A DNA stretch of 64,000 bases, taken from assembly GCF_029784135.1 (NCBI RefSeq), contig NC_073745.1, positions 283,692,493 to 283,756,492 on the forward strand, read 5' to 3'. The notes below the pieces were generated by a model. The model worked only from the letters and a program-made list of their open reading frames with translations. It had not been told where the DNA came from and did not search any database. The DNA is from Toxorhynchites rutilus septentrionalis. Taxonomy: Eukaryota; Arthropoda; Insecta; Diptera; Culicidae. Made by a program: the position numbers and the translations under genes. Each line of letters starts with the position of its first letter. The first letter of the stretch is position 1. This document shows positions 20,857 through 33,800 of this stretch, piece by piece.

Positions 20857-22527
20857 GGGCCTGGCCGGGTAAGGGAGTAAAAAGTGCCCCCAAACCAAAT
20901 CACTAGCTGTATGGCAAATATTGTAAAGGATATTAAATAAGAAATTTTGGTGGTTTATTTGAACCCCTATGTAGTTTGACGTAGGATCTATAGTGAAAAA
21001 CGTACTTCTTCGTTTATTTCACGCCATGCTCAATAGATCCGAGATAAAAATTTGAAAAAAATACTGAATGTACATCTTACCACGGTGTATCAAGAAAAAT
21101 TATCAAAAAAAATTTCATCAAAAATTTTAGTACTAAAAAATATTTAAATTCTGATTTTTTTTTGGGATTTAGAGATTCAGTACTACTCTAATTCATATTT
21201 AAATGTACTCTTACGGCTTTTCTAGATTGATAAATATCTTCTAACTGTTTTTTTTTCAAATATCTAATAATAAAAAAAAATAAAAAAAATACACAGTACA
21301 AAAAAAAATGTTATAGATTTTCTGGAATTTCGAAATTTTGAAAAAAAAATATAACTTTGAGACCCACTCCTGCTCAAATTTTTATTTCGTATGTGTCTTT
21401 TTTCTACATGTGGCGTAATTTTTCCTGCATTTTTAAGAGCATTGTGTGACACAAAAATAATTTTCTTCATCGTCTGCATTATTATTTTAATTTTTTTGTA
21501 AACGATTATTTTATTGTATTCGTGGTTTTCAATTGAAAGATTAAAATAAAAAAAAACAAATCCGATTTGTGGTCTCAAAGTTATATTTTTTTTTTCAAAA
21601 TTTCGAAATGCCAGAAAATCTATAACATTTTTTTGTACTGTGCTTTATAATTTTTTTATTATTTTATTTTTATTATTAGATATTTGAAAAAAACAGCTTG
21701 AAGATATTTAACAATCTAGAAAAGCCGTAAGAGCACATTTAAATATGAATTAGAGTACAGGGAAACTTCGATATAACGTACCCTCGTTATAAAGTACCCT
21801 CGATATAACGTCACTCGATATAACGTACACTTTTTCAAAGTGTAAAGGAAAATTTTTTTCAATATTTTTTTTTCTGATAGAACAATGAATTATCTGTATT
21901 GTGATGTTAAAACAAGTTTTGTACCTTCAATCAATCTCGAAATACAGCTGGTTTTGTGATTCCAGATTCTAAATGAATCAAGCTTTAATCAACAGTACGA
22001 AGGGAAACATCATGAGAAAGGCTAGCTTCGTCTTCTGATTGAAGTTATTCATTAACTTGACTAAAACTGCAACACAATAATGTATTATAGACTACGTTTG
22101 TGAGTACTTTATTATGCTTCGATATAACGTACAATTCGATACAACGTACAATTTTGAAAGTGAAATGTACGTTATATCGAAGTTTACCTGTAGTACTGAA
22201 TCTCTAATCCCAAAAAAAAAAATTTCAAAATTTAAATATTTTTTTTAGTACTAAAATTTTTGACGAAATTTTTTTTTTTGATAATTTTTCTTGATACACC
22301 GTGGTAAGATGCACATTCAGTATTTTTTTCAAATTTTTATCTCGGATCTATTGAGGATGGCGTGAAATAAACGAAAAAGTACGTTTTTCACTATAGATCC
22401 TACGTCAAACTACAAAGGGGTTCAAATAAACCACCAAAATTTCTTATTTAATATCCTTTACAATATTTGCCATACAGCTAGTGATTTGGTTTGGGGGCAC
22501 TTTTTACTCCCTTACCCGGCCAGGCCC
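20857..22527. mobile_element. long fold-back (inverted-repeat) element
   Basis: The arms are near-identical inverted copies of about 510 bp: GGGCCTGGCCGGGTAAGGGA at 20857 and its reverse complement ending at 22527. Pairing continues inward to ATAACTTTGAGACCCAC near 21350 and GTGGTCTCAAAGTTATAT near 21570. About 200 bp of unpaired centre remain. The right arm is split by a 433-bp element. Comparison with the empty site near 41480 (GCAGGCAAATTTTTAGAC) defines the boundaries. No target duplication is evident. Confidence 0.85.
21758..22190. mobile_element. pogo-like non-autonomous element (433 bp)
   Basis: Inverted ends CAGGGAAACTTCGATATAAC and its counterpart ending GTTTACCTG, flanked by TA on both sides. 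The left arm of the surrounding fold-back element (AGTACTACTCTAATTC, about 21180) is the uninterrupted version of the target, so the boundaries are exact. Several CTCGATATAACGT motifs near the ends look like repeated transposase binding sites. No coding sequence. Confidence 0.88.
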
Positions 22528-22699
22528 TTTTAAGCTAGCCTATTCCTTAAACATCTGTGAATGTTTTATATTTAGTGATACGTTTAGCCGTTTTTATAGC
22601 CGATTTTTCAAAGTTTGGAGTGAATTAGAGGAGCATTTAATCGCAAATCGTACCAGAAGTACAAATGCTACTCTCAGAATGAACGGTTTCGTGTTCGCC

Positions 22700-23040
22700 G
22701 AATGAAAAATCGATATAACTATTTTTATTGGGACCCTAAATCATGTGTTTTGCCTTGCAATACGGAAAAACAAGTGTCGTTTTTTAACAATTTTTTTTGA
22801 GATGGCAGTAGATCTCGCCGTTTCATAGAATTTCAAGACATTTGGTATCGAATTTTTTTTTTTTTTTTAAACCCTGATTTCTCCCCTTGGGTGATTTTTC
22901 GATGTTCAAGAAACATTTTGACCGCTTTGCGCCAATCTACCTTAAGTCCGATTGAGCTGAAATTTTGCATGGGGTGTTTTTTCGAGATGGTGAACATTTT
23001 TTCTGGGGTAACTTTTCCAAATTTTAGAGTCAAATTTTTC
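22700..23040 (+). repeat. dispersed repeat, partner of 39640-40020
   Basis: Shares with 39640-40020 the blocks TTTTATTGGGACCCTAAA, AGATCTCGCCGTTTCAT, CCCCTTGGGTGATTTTTCGA and AAGTCCGATTGAGCTGAAAT. No element ends or coding region are recognised. 23041-23335 shows nothing further. Confidence 0.65.
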
Positions 23041-23335
23041 CCATTTTGCGATGATTAGAATAGAGGTTTTTTTTCAATTTTTTGTAATTAATAATTGGCA
23101 AAAAATTTTCTTGCGCGCATAGTTAGATAAATGTGTGTGTTATTAATTTGCATCAAAAGAAGAAATATATTCAACATATTTTGTACCAAATAAATGGAGA
23201 GTATCGTCAAGTAGCATTTGTATAGTCAATTTTGGGATTAACAGTATAACATAGAACAAAAGCGCTAAATCGATTATATTGAAAGATAAAAAAATACTTT
23301 GTACTACAAAGTTGCTTGAAATAACTGGAGGTACC

Positions 23336-23722
23336 ACATTGTCGAATCATGTATACCGCTATCTATGAGGATAAGAAAGTTATATTTTTTATTTTGCATT
23401 ATATTTTGTTCACACTATTCTTGACAACATAAAAATGAGTGCTTCATCATATGTAACAACATTGTAGAAGACAGCTTTTGTCTTGAGAATAACTGTGAGG
23501 CTCTAGATGCAAATTTCCACTCTATTTCGAGCTCTTGGCCATTGCACTATGGTCCAGGAGATGCGTTTAAGTGGAAATTAGCATTTAGAGCTCGACAGTT
23601 ATTGTGTAGCCAAAAACTGTCTTCGACAAAGTTGGTGCATATGATGCATATGCATATGATGCATATGATACAAATTCTTATTTCTTATCTTTATAGATAG
23701 AGGTAGATTTGGTGCGACAATG
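23336..23722. repeat. imperfect palindrome (fold-back), ~390 bp
   Basis: The outer arms ACATTGTCG and CTATCTATGAGGATAAGAAA pair with TTCTTATCTTTATAGATAG and CGACAATGT. The inner arms are GTAGAAGACAGCTTTTGTC through CAAATTTCCACT and AGTGGAAATTAGCATTTAGA through AAAAACTGTCTTCGAC. The loop is ~50 bp (23522-23570). A short CATATGATG reiteration interrupts the right arm. 23723-24040 has no recognised feature. Confidence 0.75.
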
Positions 23723-25271
23723 TCATAGTTAGGGCCACCAAGCAAAAAACGGTTTTTTTGTTCTAACATTAATATTGCGAATTTTACATGGAAATCGTCC
23801 TCAGAAAACTTTTAGAGCTTACTAAGACGAACATTTTGCGATGCAGAACTTGTCAATATCTGAACTCTACTAAAAGTTATTGATATTTCTTCCCATACGC
23901 TGTTTTCATTCGCTTGTCATTCTTTTTGGAACAAACATAAACAATGTTCGTTGACGGCATTTGAAAGAACATACTTGACTCTACATAATATGGAATCTCC
24001 AAAACTATGTTATTTTGAAAATCGACTCTTCCAGTTTTACCTATAATAAAAATGTATAAAAATGGATTTCTGTCTGTCTGTCTGATTCATATGGACTCGG
24101 AAACTACTGAACCGATCGATGTAAAATTTTGTATGTAAGGGTTTTTGGAACCGGGGTCCTCCCCCTCTCTAAAGGGGGGGCTGCCATACAAATGAAACAC
24201 AAGTTTCTACATTACTCGAGAATTAATCAAGCAAACGAACCCAAATTTGACATGGTGGTGGCTTCCATACAAATTAAACACAAATTTCTTTATATCTCGA
24301 AAATTAACCAAACGAACCCAAATTCAGCGAGGGAACGTTTTAGGGTACATTAAATGTTTCTATGATGGAAAGACACACCTCCCCCTCTCTAAGGGGAGGC
24401 TGCCATACAAACGAATTTTGGGCGGGCCGAAGTTTACCAATATTTACCGGGGAAGATTCCTATGAGAACTCGAGACCCCTCCCCCCTCTCTAATGGCAGC
24501 CCCCAATACAATTGAAACATAAATTTCTGCAATACTCGAGAATTAATCAAGCAAATGAAACTAAATTAGGCATATGGCGATTTTGGGTGCAATAAATGTT
24601 TCTATGGTAGTAGACACTCCAACCCCCTCTCTAAGGGGAGGGGGGGGGAGTCTGCCATACAAATGAAACACAAATTTCTGCATAACTCGAGAACTAATCA
24701 AGCATATGGAGTCAAATTTGGGTTGTAAGGGTTTTTGGGTACGAGAAATGTTTCTATGATGGTATGACACCCCTTCCTCCTCTGGATAAATATAAAATAT
24801 TACACATATTTCAACCAAAAATATTCCAACCGAACATGACAATTGTAAATTTTCGGAAAACCCAGAAGGAGAAAGGGAAAATTCGGAAAATTAAATTCCC
24901 ATATGTTCTGCAATTAAATAGTGACAAGCGTTGTTAGTCCATCCGATGTTTGCGCTAACGGAATTGATATTTGTTCGAAACTGAATTTGAATTTTCAGGT
25001 GATGAAACGAACTCCGATATGGTCGGTGTTAAGTCAGAGGGGACCAAGTCGCAAAATTAAAAATTTCAAGTTGTTGATGGCATTAGGTTAAGCAGTTTGA
25101 AAGCTGCATTCTACATTCATCAGATTAGAAAAATTACACGAACAGCAGGAATAACGGATAGAAATTGTTTTGAATGAACAACGAAAACCGATCACAGTAT
25201 GCAGTCAGAACGAACCATGTACCATCGACCATGGCGATTGTAAACAAATCATGCACTGGTAAAAACGAGAA

Positions 25272-28200
25272 AATGGAAGATTTTCTCAGCAATTTTTCAG
25301 ATTTTTCTGTATCAGAGGAATCTTCGTTCTTCCCATCATCGATTTCTGGTAGGTTTCATGCACTGCAGTACACTGGGAGTGTATTTACGATTATTATTTG
25401 CTGTCTGAAAGCAGACCAGATATTCATCCATATTATGTGCAGACATAATGGACCATGTATCAATCAGTTATATATTAAATTTAAACGATTTCCAAGCACA
25501 AAATTCAAACAAACAGCACTTTTTTTTAAGTTACTAGATACCCCGTTGAAATGTGCTTAAACCCGTTTTCGTAGAAAGTACACATTTGGATTAAATTAAA
25601 GAATTAACTTGGGTCATTCTGACTGCACGGTTCGGTGAAAAATGCTGGTCTTCAATATTAGTGATCGCAAATTGTACTAATTTAGAGTACAGTTCAGTAT
25701 GCAGCGATGGACTGAATTCGAATTCGATGAAACTATTGAGAAATACAGACCTCCGATGGTTGAAAATGGTAAGTAAATGCATTACATGTTAAAACCGTGT
25801 AATCACATTTATGCCTGTAGATGACAGAGAAGATTATACTGGACGCAGCACAGTGGATTGTCTCGAGCAATTTGACGAAGGTAAACTTATTCAGATCATT
25901 CATATACTGACTGAATCTAAATTTGCTGTTTACTTGACAGAAGTGAAAAACAAATACTCCCAAAATATGGTCCTATCGAGCGCCCCAAGAAACGCAAATA
26001 TGCAGACCCTTCGTTGTGGAAGAAAAATCAGAGAAAAAAGAAGAGGAATTCTGATTCAGAGTACATCAACACTCAGGGACGCATTATTCCAACGAAAATT
26101 TGCGTAGATTTCGACTGCAAATGTCGTCTTAACTGTTCGGAAAGGATCAGAGCTTTTACGGCAATGCAACTTGGGAAACTCAAACGGCGATTCTGATAAA
26201 TTAGGTCAGAGTTAGAAATGTAAACCGCAGAAGGGATAAGAGTGCTACGCATCACACGAGAAATTTTTCTCGTCAATATTTCCTTCGAGTTCTCTCGATT
26301 GACCTTGAAGTGTGCAAGGTGTGTTTAATTTTTTTCATTTTTATTATTTCTATCATTTATTTTTATTCACAGGAGATGATCAAGAACACACTGAACGTCA
26401 GCAGTGCAAGAATCCACAAAGCCCTCAAGAAAGGCTTATCAATATTATCAATATATTGAATCCTTTCCATCCTATCAAAGTCATTATCGGCGAAGCGATA
26501 CACCTGATTCTTTTCGGAAGACTTCAATCTGAGCAAAATGTTTTCCCTGTATGAAGAGTGGATTAAAAATGAAGGAGAAAACACACCCGATTTACGTTGT
26601 GTAAGAGCTTTGCCACTTACAAGAGAGTGTTCTACAAGCATTTCAACCTCAAATTTAAAAGCCCTAAAAAGGACACCTGCAAGATGTGTGACAGTCTAAA
26701 AATTCGAATTGATGCCTTGTCAGCATCAATCCGGAATAAATCCTCAAGCTTGAGAGAGATCACTTCAAACAAGTGGATCTGATGACCAACAGTCGGGTCA
26801 TAAATGCTGAGCTTGCAAAGGAGACCGCAATACATGTGATCTCATATGACTTACAAAAAACTCACAGGAGGGTTGTGTCTGAAGCACGACGGCATGATTG
26901 ACGTAGGATTCCGTTAAGCTATCTGTTCATTTTGGATATGTTTGAGGAATTAATCTCTTTGATAATGATTTGGTGGCCCTGAAAAGGGACCGTTTTGTTT
27001 GGTTGTTGGGTATTGTTTGTTCAATCCACCAGTCTTTACAACCGAGTGATGATGACAGAATGATGGTAATCAGTCGTTAGATGGTGCGTATCAGATAGAA
27101 GATACCGAAGTGGAATGAGATATGATGAAAACCGCCCTCTGTGACCCTAGACGAGATGCCTCCTGTGTTATGTATGGATGAGATAAAGAAAAAAACTCGC
27201 CAATGTAATAAAAGATAATTACCAACACCGAACACAATTATCAATTTTTCTCATCAGTAAAAATATGTTACTTTAATATAGAGAGAACATATTTAAAATG
27301 GAAAAGGTAATTTTCTTTTTTTTTTTATTTTCTGAGTGTCTATTCAACCCAATGCGAATTCTAATTGGACTAACAACACCTAATACCATATGTAGAACAT
27401 ATGGGAAATAACTTTTTCGAATATTTCTTCACTTTTCCAACTTTTCTCGCCGTAAGAACTTTCCTTGGGTGAAAATGGACACAACAAAACAGACAGCTTA
27501 AACTGAACGACCCGTTCTCGAGCGAGAACACACTTTGATTTTTATTTATGAAAATTGAAATAAACCGTTTCATTTATTCAGCCATTTTCAGCACAACTGC
27601 TATAATATACAATTTCGCGTTTACACTTGTGCTAAATTTTTCACAATACACTATAGGTCATTGATATGAAATTTCACGAAGCAATCAACATTAAAGTTCC
27701 AAATTTAAATTTTATTTGCTGGAATTTATCGTATCAATCACCTTACTTGCAATAGAAAAGTGCCCCCGACTTGCATATATTTGTAATCCTAATTTCCCCC
27801 TGGGCACCTTGGTTTTGAATTCTCTGTTAGGGAAAACATTTCGGTAGGAACAAAAGCTCCCCCTACTTTCATGTATTTGAAATGCCGATTTCCCCCAGGC
27901 AGTTTGGTTTTGAAGTCTCCGTTAGGGAACCGCCGCATGTGTCGTCAATATCGACCAATCAGAACTGGGTATTTCTGTTAGGATAGGGGTTGAGATTTTT
28001 AAATTGTTTGATGATTAGTTTCATGACATATATTTATTTATTCGATATAAAAAATTGTTATGGAGTGCCGAAATCAAATGACGCAAATATTCCATCAATT
28101 CTTCATGAAATGACTGAGCAATGATCGTTTGAAATTGGACAACTTTCACGATATGCTCGTTTTTCGATTTTCAATTTGTACCCCAATATGTTTCCGAAAG

Positions 28201-29115
28201 ACGTAATCCTACGTCAAAACTTTTCCGTTGGCAAAAGTTCCCACCAGCGAAGCTTATTTCAAACGACAACTGTCGGTCTTCAACCTCGGAATTCATGACC
28301 TTGGTACGAAACAAGGATTATTGTATTTATGGCATGTGGCAATTGCTTCGAGAGGAGCCCAGGAAGTGGGTTCTTGTTTAATTAATTATATAGAATCTAA
28401 TGTCAAGTCGAATAGATTGGTCTGTTGGTCTGATGCATGCGGTGGTCAGAATAGAAACATAAAAATTGCTTTGATCTTGATGCATATAGTGGATCTACAT
28501 GATTGTCCCATTGATGTGATAGAGCACAAGTTTTGCGTTAGTGGCCATAGCTATCTCCCAAACGACCGCGGTTTCAGTCAAATTGAGAATAGAACCAGGG
28601 AAGTGGCTAACATGTTCTCGTTTGAGGAATTTTACCAGATTGTAAACTTCTGCAATCAGAACAAAAAGAGGTTCGAAGCGAAGGAAATGGACAGCAGTAT
28701 GTTCTTTTCTACGAAGGCTTTCGAAGTTTTAATCACTAATAGGAAGAAGAACAAGAAGAAAGAACAGCTGAACTGGCTATCAATGAAGGTGTTTATTGAT
28801 ATTCATCATTCAATCTTTTCGCGTTTAAACTACAATACATTTTCAGAACCAATTTCTAAATTAACAAATGTCACTTAATTTGCAGATGATTCGTATTGAC
28901 AAGTCGAAGTCTGGTATTATTCAGTACAAATATAGCCACGACCCCGATATGCCCTTCGAATAGTTAGACGAGAAGGACCTGTGCCCAAATTCCAAGAGAC
29001 AGTTCTGAAACCGCTGTATCCTAACGGGCATGGTATTTCTAGAATGAAATACAGTGACATCATGCACCACCTTAAATACGTTCCTCCGGCACACCATGGA
29101 TTCTATGAGAATTAA
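25272..29115 (+). pseudogene. DUF7869-like transposase gene, multi-exon, broken
   Basis: The first exon starts at 25272 (MEDFLSNFSDFSVSEESSFF) and ends at GTAGGT near 25348. Others follow: EFEFDETIEKY before GTAAGT at about 25770; DYTGRSTVDCLEQFDE before GTAAAC; KKRKYADPSLWKKNQRKK with a cysteine-rich VDFDCKCRLNCSERIRAF; an intron ending TTCACAG near 26373; KNTLNVSSARIHKALKKG; FYKHFNLKFKSPKKDTCKMC; VISYDLQKT, cut by the type II element; then 28228-28878 with KVPTSEAYFKRQLSVFNLGI, RLVCWSDACGGQNRNIKI and HKFCVSGHSYLPNDRGFSQI. The end is KYSDIMHHLKYVPPAHHGFY before the stop near 29115. WSDACGGQNRN and GHSYLPNDR fit the RNase-H-like core of DUF7869 proteins. Frameshifts and the insertion make it inactive. 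It is presumably the enzyme of this element. Confidence 0.8.
26863..28215. mobile_element. type II non-autonomous element (copy A)
   Basis: Inserted between codons of the transposase gene (…DLQKT | FPLAKV…), flanked by AAAACT (26857-26862 and 28216-28221). It begins with a leader CACAGGAGGGTTGTGTC that is palindromic with GACACGACC in better copies. Next is the inner end TTGACGTAGGATTCCGTT, and the right end is GACGTAATCCTACGTC. Inside are a decayed histone stem-loop-like motif (about 26975-26991), an AT-rich middle, and two ~95-bp units like those of type I (27770-27935). No coding sequence. Confidence 0.82.
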
Positions 29116-29993
29116 CGAGTAGACGAAGACAGAATAATGCACGTAACACATAGTCATTTTATTCCAACAAAATATATCGAGTGAAAAATTTGCTGCAAAA
29201 TAAATTGAAAAATAGTGGATATTGACTGCCGAATATTGATATTATTTGCTGAATATTGATTTCAAATATTGAAAAAATGTGATGAAACACATTTGAGTGC
29301 ATAACTGTTCATTGATTGGAAAATATTTCAAAAGTATTCAGTCATAGTGAAGCAAGTCTTGAAAAATTCTTCATTGGTTCAGTCAGAGTGGACTATGTAC
29401 ATATAGCATGCCAAATAACTGTCTGTTTTGAGCATAAAACGTGATATTTTTTTACAATTTAATCACGTCACAGCATTGCTAAAATTTCTTAGAACTATAT
29501 TGAACGAAAAAAATGAATGCTTAGAAAATTGCAGAGTGCTAAACTTCAACTTCGTTTTTCTCGAAATCATAAAAATGTCACATGGTCCGGTCTGACTTAA
29601 CACCGACCATTCTTCATCTATACCAATAAAAAACTATCGCCGAATGTGTTGATAAGAGCAAAACTCGAAAGAATTGTCCGATTTAGGGCTGTCTTTATTC
29701 TATCATATTTTCTGTATCAATCATTTATTCAATGTAACGGAGAAACATGTTATTTGCAAGTGGATGAAAAATCTTGCACGAGAATTGTCTCTGAAAATAA
29801 TATGATATTATAATGTCGAGTTCTGATAGAAGTACTGCAATTTTATAGTAAACAAAAATTCAAAAGGCAAATTAGAAGATCAACCAATGAACAGTTTTGC
29901 GATTGGACCCATGAATGTGCGCTTAGTAAGAAAACGTGGATGTGATAACGAAAACTAAATTTTGGGCGGCACGAAGTTTGCTGGGTCAGCTAG

Positions 29994-30500
29994 TGTTGAA
30001 TAAACGCCTCAAGTTTAAGTAAATAAAATGGTTATCGTTTTTACAAACCAAATAATTGAATCAGTAGTTTATAAAGTTATGGCAATGGTAGCTGAAATGA
30101 AGAGCGTTAAGACGAACCCCCCTTTGTCTAAAACTATAAAAGAATATCGGTTTTACGAAAAAAAAACCACTCAAAAAATTTCCATTTCACAATGATAACC
30201 ACAGTTGAGTGAATGACAAGATAACAATCTCCAACAATCAACCTTTCAAAAAAATCTCGTTACACAGAGATTCGCGGTCGAACAAAGCCACCAAGCCACA
30301 TCTGTTCCGTTACACCCACAAAAAGCAGCAACATAAACAAAGTGTCGTAAATATTTAAACCAAACCATAATTCAACCTTTCGACGACTGTGTTGACAGGT
30401 TGACTGCATAAGTGTCCCGTCTGGACTGGAATAGTGGTGGCAAAGCCCCGCTGACACACGCTCCCATGTAGGTGAAAAAATAAACAAACAAAAAAAAAGT
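29994..30500. other. spacer between elements
   Basis: No gene or element end recognised. Unique-looking sequence ending in an A-rich run at 30489-30498. Confidence 0.4.
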
Positions 30501-30805
30501 CACAGGAGGGTTGTGTCCGCGACACGACCGCATAGTTGACGTGGGATTCCGTTAGGCTATCTGTTGATTTTGGATATGCTTGAATAATTACATCGTTGAA
30601 ATCATTGATAATGATTTGATGGCCCTGAAAAAGGCAATTTCGTTTGGTTGTTGGGTATTGTTTGTTCACTCCACCAGTGTTTCCCGAGTGATGATGACAG
30701 AAGGATGGTAAACAGTCGTTGGGTGGTGCGTATCAGATAGAAGAAGCCGAAGTGGACTGAGATATGATGAAAACCGCCCTCTGTGACCCTATACGAGATG
30801 CTTCA

Positions 30806-33800
30806 TGGGGTTCTGCCATACAAATGAAACACAAATTTCTGCATTACTGGAGTATTATTCAAGCAAATAGAACCAAATAAGGCAAATTGGGGTTATAGGG
30901 TACAATAAATGTGTCTGTGGTAGTTCTCTCCACCCCCTCTCCCCCCCTACACCCCCCTCTCTAAAGGGTAGCTGCCATACAAACGAAAAACAAACTTGTG
31001 CATAACTCGAGAACTAATCAAGTAAATGAAACCAAATTAAGCATATGGAGGTTGTAGGGTGCAATAAATGTTTTTATGATGGTTAGACTCTCCACCTTCC
31101 TCTCTAAGGGGGGGACTGCCATACAAATGAAACAAAAATTTCTGCATTACTCGACAATTATGCAAGCAAATGGAACCAAATTAGGCATGATGAGGTTTTA
31201 GGGTGCAATGAATATTTCTATGGTAGTTAGGCTCTCCACCCCCCCCCCCTCTCTAAGGGGGGGCTGCCGTACAAATGAAACACAAATTTCTGCATAACTC
31301 GGGAACTAATCAAGCAAATGGAACCAAATTTTGTATGTGATGTTTTTAGGGTGCAATACATGTTTTATTTATTTATTTATTCATTTCGTCAAACAAATGT
31401 AGACTACACACTTATACACTAATGTTACAATGTTTTCTTGGGTTAAATATTATTTTTGCGGTACATGTTTCTTTTTAGCTGTTTTTTATTCATTGTTGTG
31501 TCAATTATTTCGCAGTGCTGATTGTATATACGCATCATGCGATTGATAGGGGCGTTATTTGCATAATTTGTTCTGGATGTTTTGGTTAGAAACAAATTTC
31601 GCGTTCTTAGTTGACTACCAGGTACATAGAAATTTAGTTTTTCTAGTAATTCAGCTGACTGTACTCGTTGCGAAATTAGGTCATTAACAAAAGAAAGCAT
31701 TGCAAATTCACGGCGTTCTTTTAGTGTTTGGATGTTTATGAGCATGCAACGTGCTTCATATGAAGGAAGTGGAAATGAGGTCCAGTTGAGTTTACGAAGT
31801 GCAAATAGAAGAAACTGTTTCTGGACTGACTCAATGCGTTCTTCATGTACGACCATATACGGGTTCCAAACGATGTTACAGTATTCCAGAATAGGCCTTA
31901 CATATGTAATATATAAAAGCTTTATTGTGTATGGGTCTTGGAAGTTATGTGAGAAGCGTTTGACAAAACTTAACACACTATTCGCCTTATTTATTACAGA
32001 GTTGTAGTGTTCTATGAATGTGAGTTTACAATCCAGGACGACGCCTAGATCTCTAACTATTTCACATTTTTCTACATTTTGATTTCCAAGACATATTACA
32101 ATATTTGGTACATGTTTTTTCTGCTAAATGTTATAGAGTTGCACTTTTTCACATTCAGTGTTAGTAGATTTTTATCACACCAAGTATGGAATACATGTAT
32201 TTCGTTTCGAAATGCTTCGATGTCGTTTTCATTTCCAATTTCCGCGAAAAGCTTCATGTCGTCGGCATACACAAGTACATTGATACGCTTGAGAACGAAG
32301 GAGATGTCATTAACGTACAGTATGAAAAGAAGAGGACCAAGATGAGAGCCTTGTGGGACTCCCGAAGTGACTTTTACTGGATTTGAAAGAGAATTTTGAA
32401 AATGAACAATTTGTTCACGGTTTGTTAGATAAGAATTGAGCCAGTTTAAGAGTCTTTGTCCATTCCTATTTTCTGCAATTTGAAGAGTAGTAATGGAACG
32501 TCGATGCGGTTAAATGCTTTACTGAAGTCAGTGTAAAGAGTTTCTATGTGTTTGCCATTTTCCATTGCATTCAAAATAAATGTCACAAAAGCCAACAGAT
32601 TAGTTGCAGTTGAACGGCCTTTGAAGAAGCCATGTTGCATGCACGTAATTCTATTCTTTACTTGTTGGAAGACTTTTTCGTTGACTATTGCTTCGAATAG
32701 TTTAGGAATGCAAGAGATAATGGCAATTCCACGATAATTACGTACGTCAGATTTAGCGCCTGATTTAAAGATAGGTACCAAAAAAGGTTGTTTCCATTTT
32801 TCTGGGAATATTCCAGTTTGTAGTGACATATTGAAAATGCAATGTAAGGGAAGGGTGAGTTCCTCAGCCAGGTTCTTTAGGAATATAGGTGCTATTCCGT
32901 CAGGTCCTGGTCCTTTTGTTCCGTCTAATTTTTTTAGTGCATGGCATATTTCCTGTTGTGAAAGATAGTTCACCGATATGTCATTTGGATAATCCGGTAA
33001 AAATGAAAAGTAGTTCCGATCGCGATTTTCTTCGGAAAATGTGGTATATACTTCCTGAAAGAAATTTGCAAAGAGATTACAAATTTCGTTCGAAGAATTC
33101 CTCACATCCTCATCGAGATGCATCTGCGATGGGAAGTTATTGCTTTTGAGCTTAGACTTTACGTAAATAAGGAATTTCTTCGGGCATGATTTGACTTCAG
33201 TTTCGACCTTTCTATTGTACTCTTCGTGTGCGCTTTCAATTGCAAAATTTAATTCTTGGGAAATATTTTGATATTCAAATGATGATGGTTAGACTATCCA
33301 CCCCCTCTCTAAGAGGGGGCTGCCATACAAATTTCTGCATTACTAGCGAATTAATCAAGTAAATGACACCAAATTTGGCATGTGGAGGTTTTAGGGTTCA
33401 ATAAATGTTTCTATGATGGTTAGATTCTCCACCCCCCCTTTCTAAGGAGGGGCTGCCATACAAATTAAACACAAATTTCTACAATTCTCGAGAATTAATC
33501 AAGCAAACGAAACCAAAATTGGCATGTGGCGATTGTGGAGGCAATTGAAAATTTTCGGAGAACTCTGAAGGAGAAAGGGAAAATTCAGAAAATTTAATTC
33601 CCATATGTTCTATAATTATATAGTGACAAGTGCTGTTAGTCCAAATGGATTTCAATGTGATAAAACGCACTCCTATATCTTCTTCTATCTATACAAAAAA
33701 AGGATCGCCAGATGTGTTGATAAGAGCAGAACTCAAGGAAGGCATTGTCCGATTTAGGGCTGTCTTTATTCTATCATATTTTCTGTATAAAACATGCATT

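Larger units (their letters stand above)
20448..22680 (+). repeat. dispersed repeat interrupted by fold-back element
   Basis: The segments 20448-20856 and 22528-22680 align with one continuous copy at 40862-41652. They begin at CACTTGACAAAAAAATTAGA and include ATTCAATAAACAACCATCG. They end near CTCTCAGAATGAACG. The start resembles the end of a Tc1/mariner element, but a matching opposite end was not found. Confidence 0.6.
25021..29608 (+). mobile_element. large DNA transposon with GGTCGGTG ends (DUF7869-type)
   Basis: Inverted ends GGTCGGTGTTAAGTCAGA (25021) and TCTGACTTAACACCGACC (29608) are identical over 18 bp, and similarity continues inward (GGGGACCAAGT and GGACCATGT). The target duplication is at most AT. 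The element holds one multi-exon gene on the plus strand, broken by a type II insertion. A second, deleted copy lies at 9604-11208. Confidence 0.85.
24041..29993 (+). mobile_element. Helitron B, nearly full length, split by a 4.6-kb transposon
   Basis: Starts near 24041 with TATAATAAAAATGTATAAAA, then TCTGTCTGTCTGTCTGATT. Tandem CCATACAAATGAAACACAA units follow. After the nested transposon (25021-29608) the shared tail resumes at 29609 and ends in GCTGGGTCAGCTAG at 29993, followed by T. Non-coding in its own part. The interrupted spot in uninterrupted copies reads GCACTCCTATATCTTCTTCT (about 11821). Confidence 0.72.
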
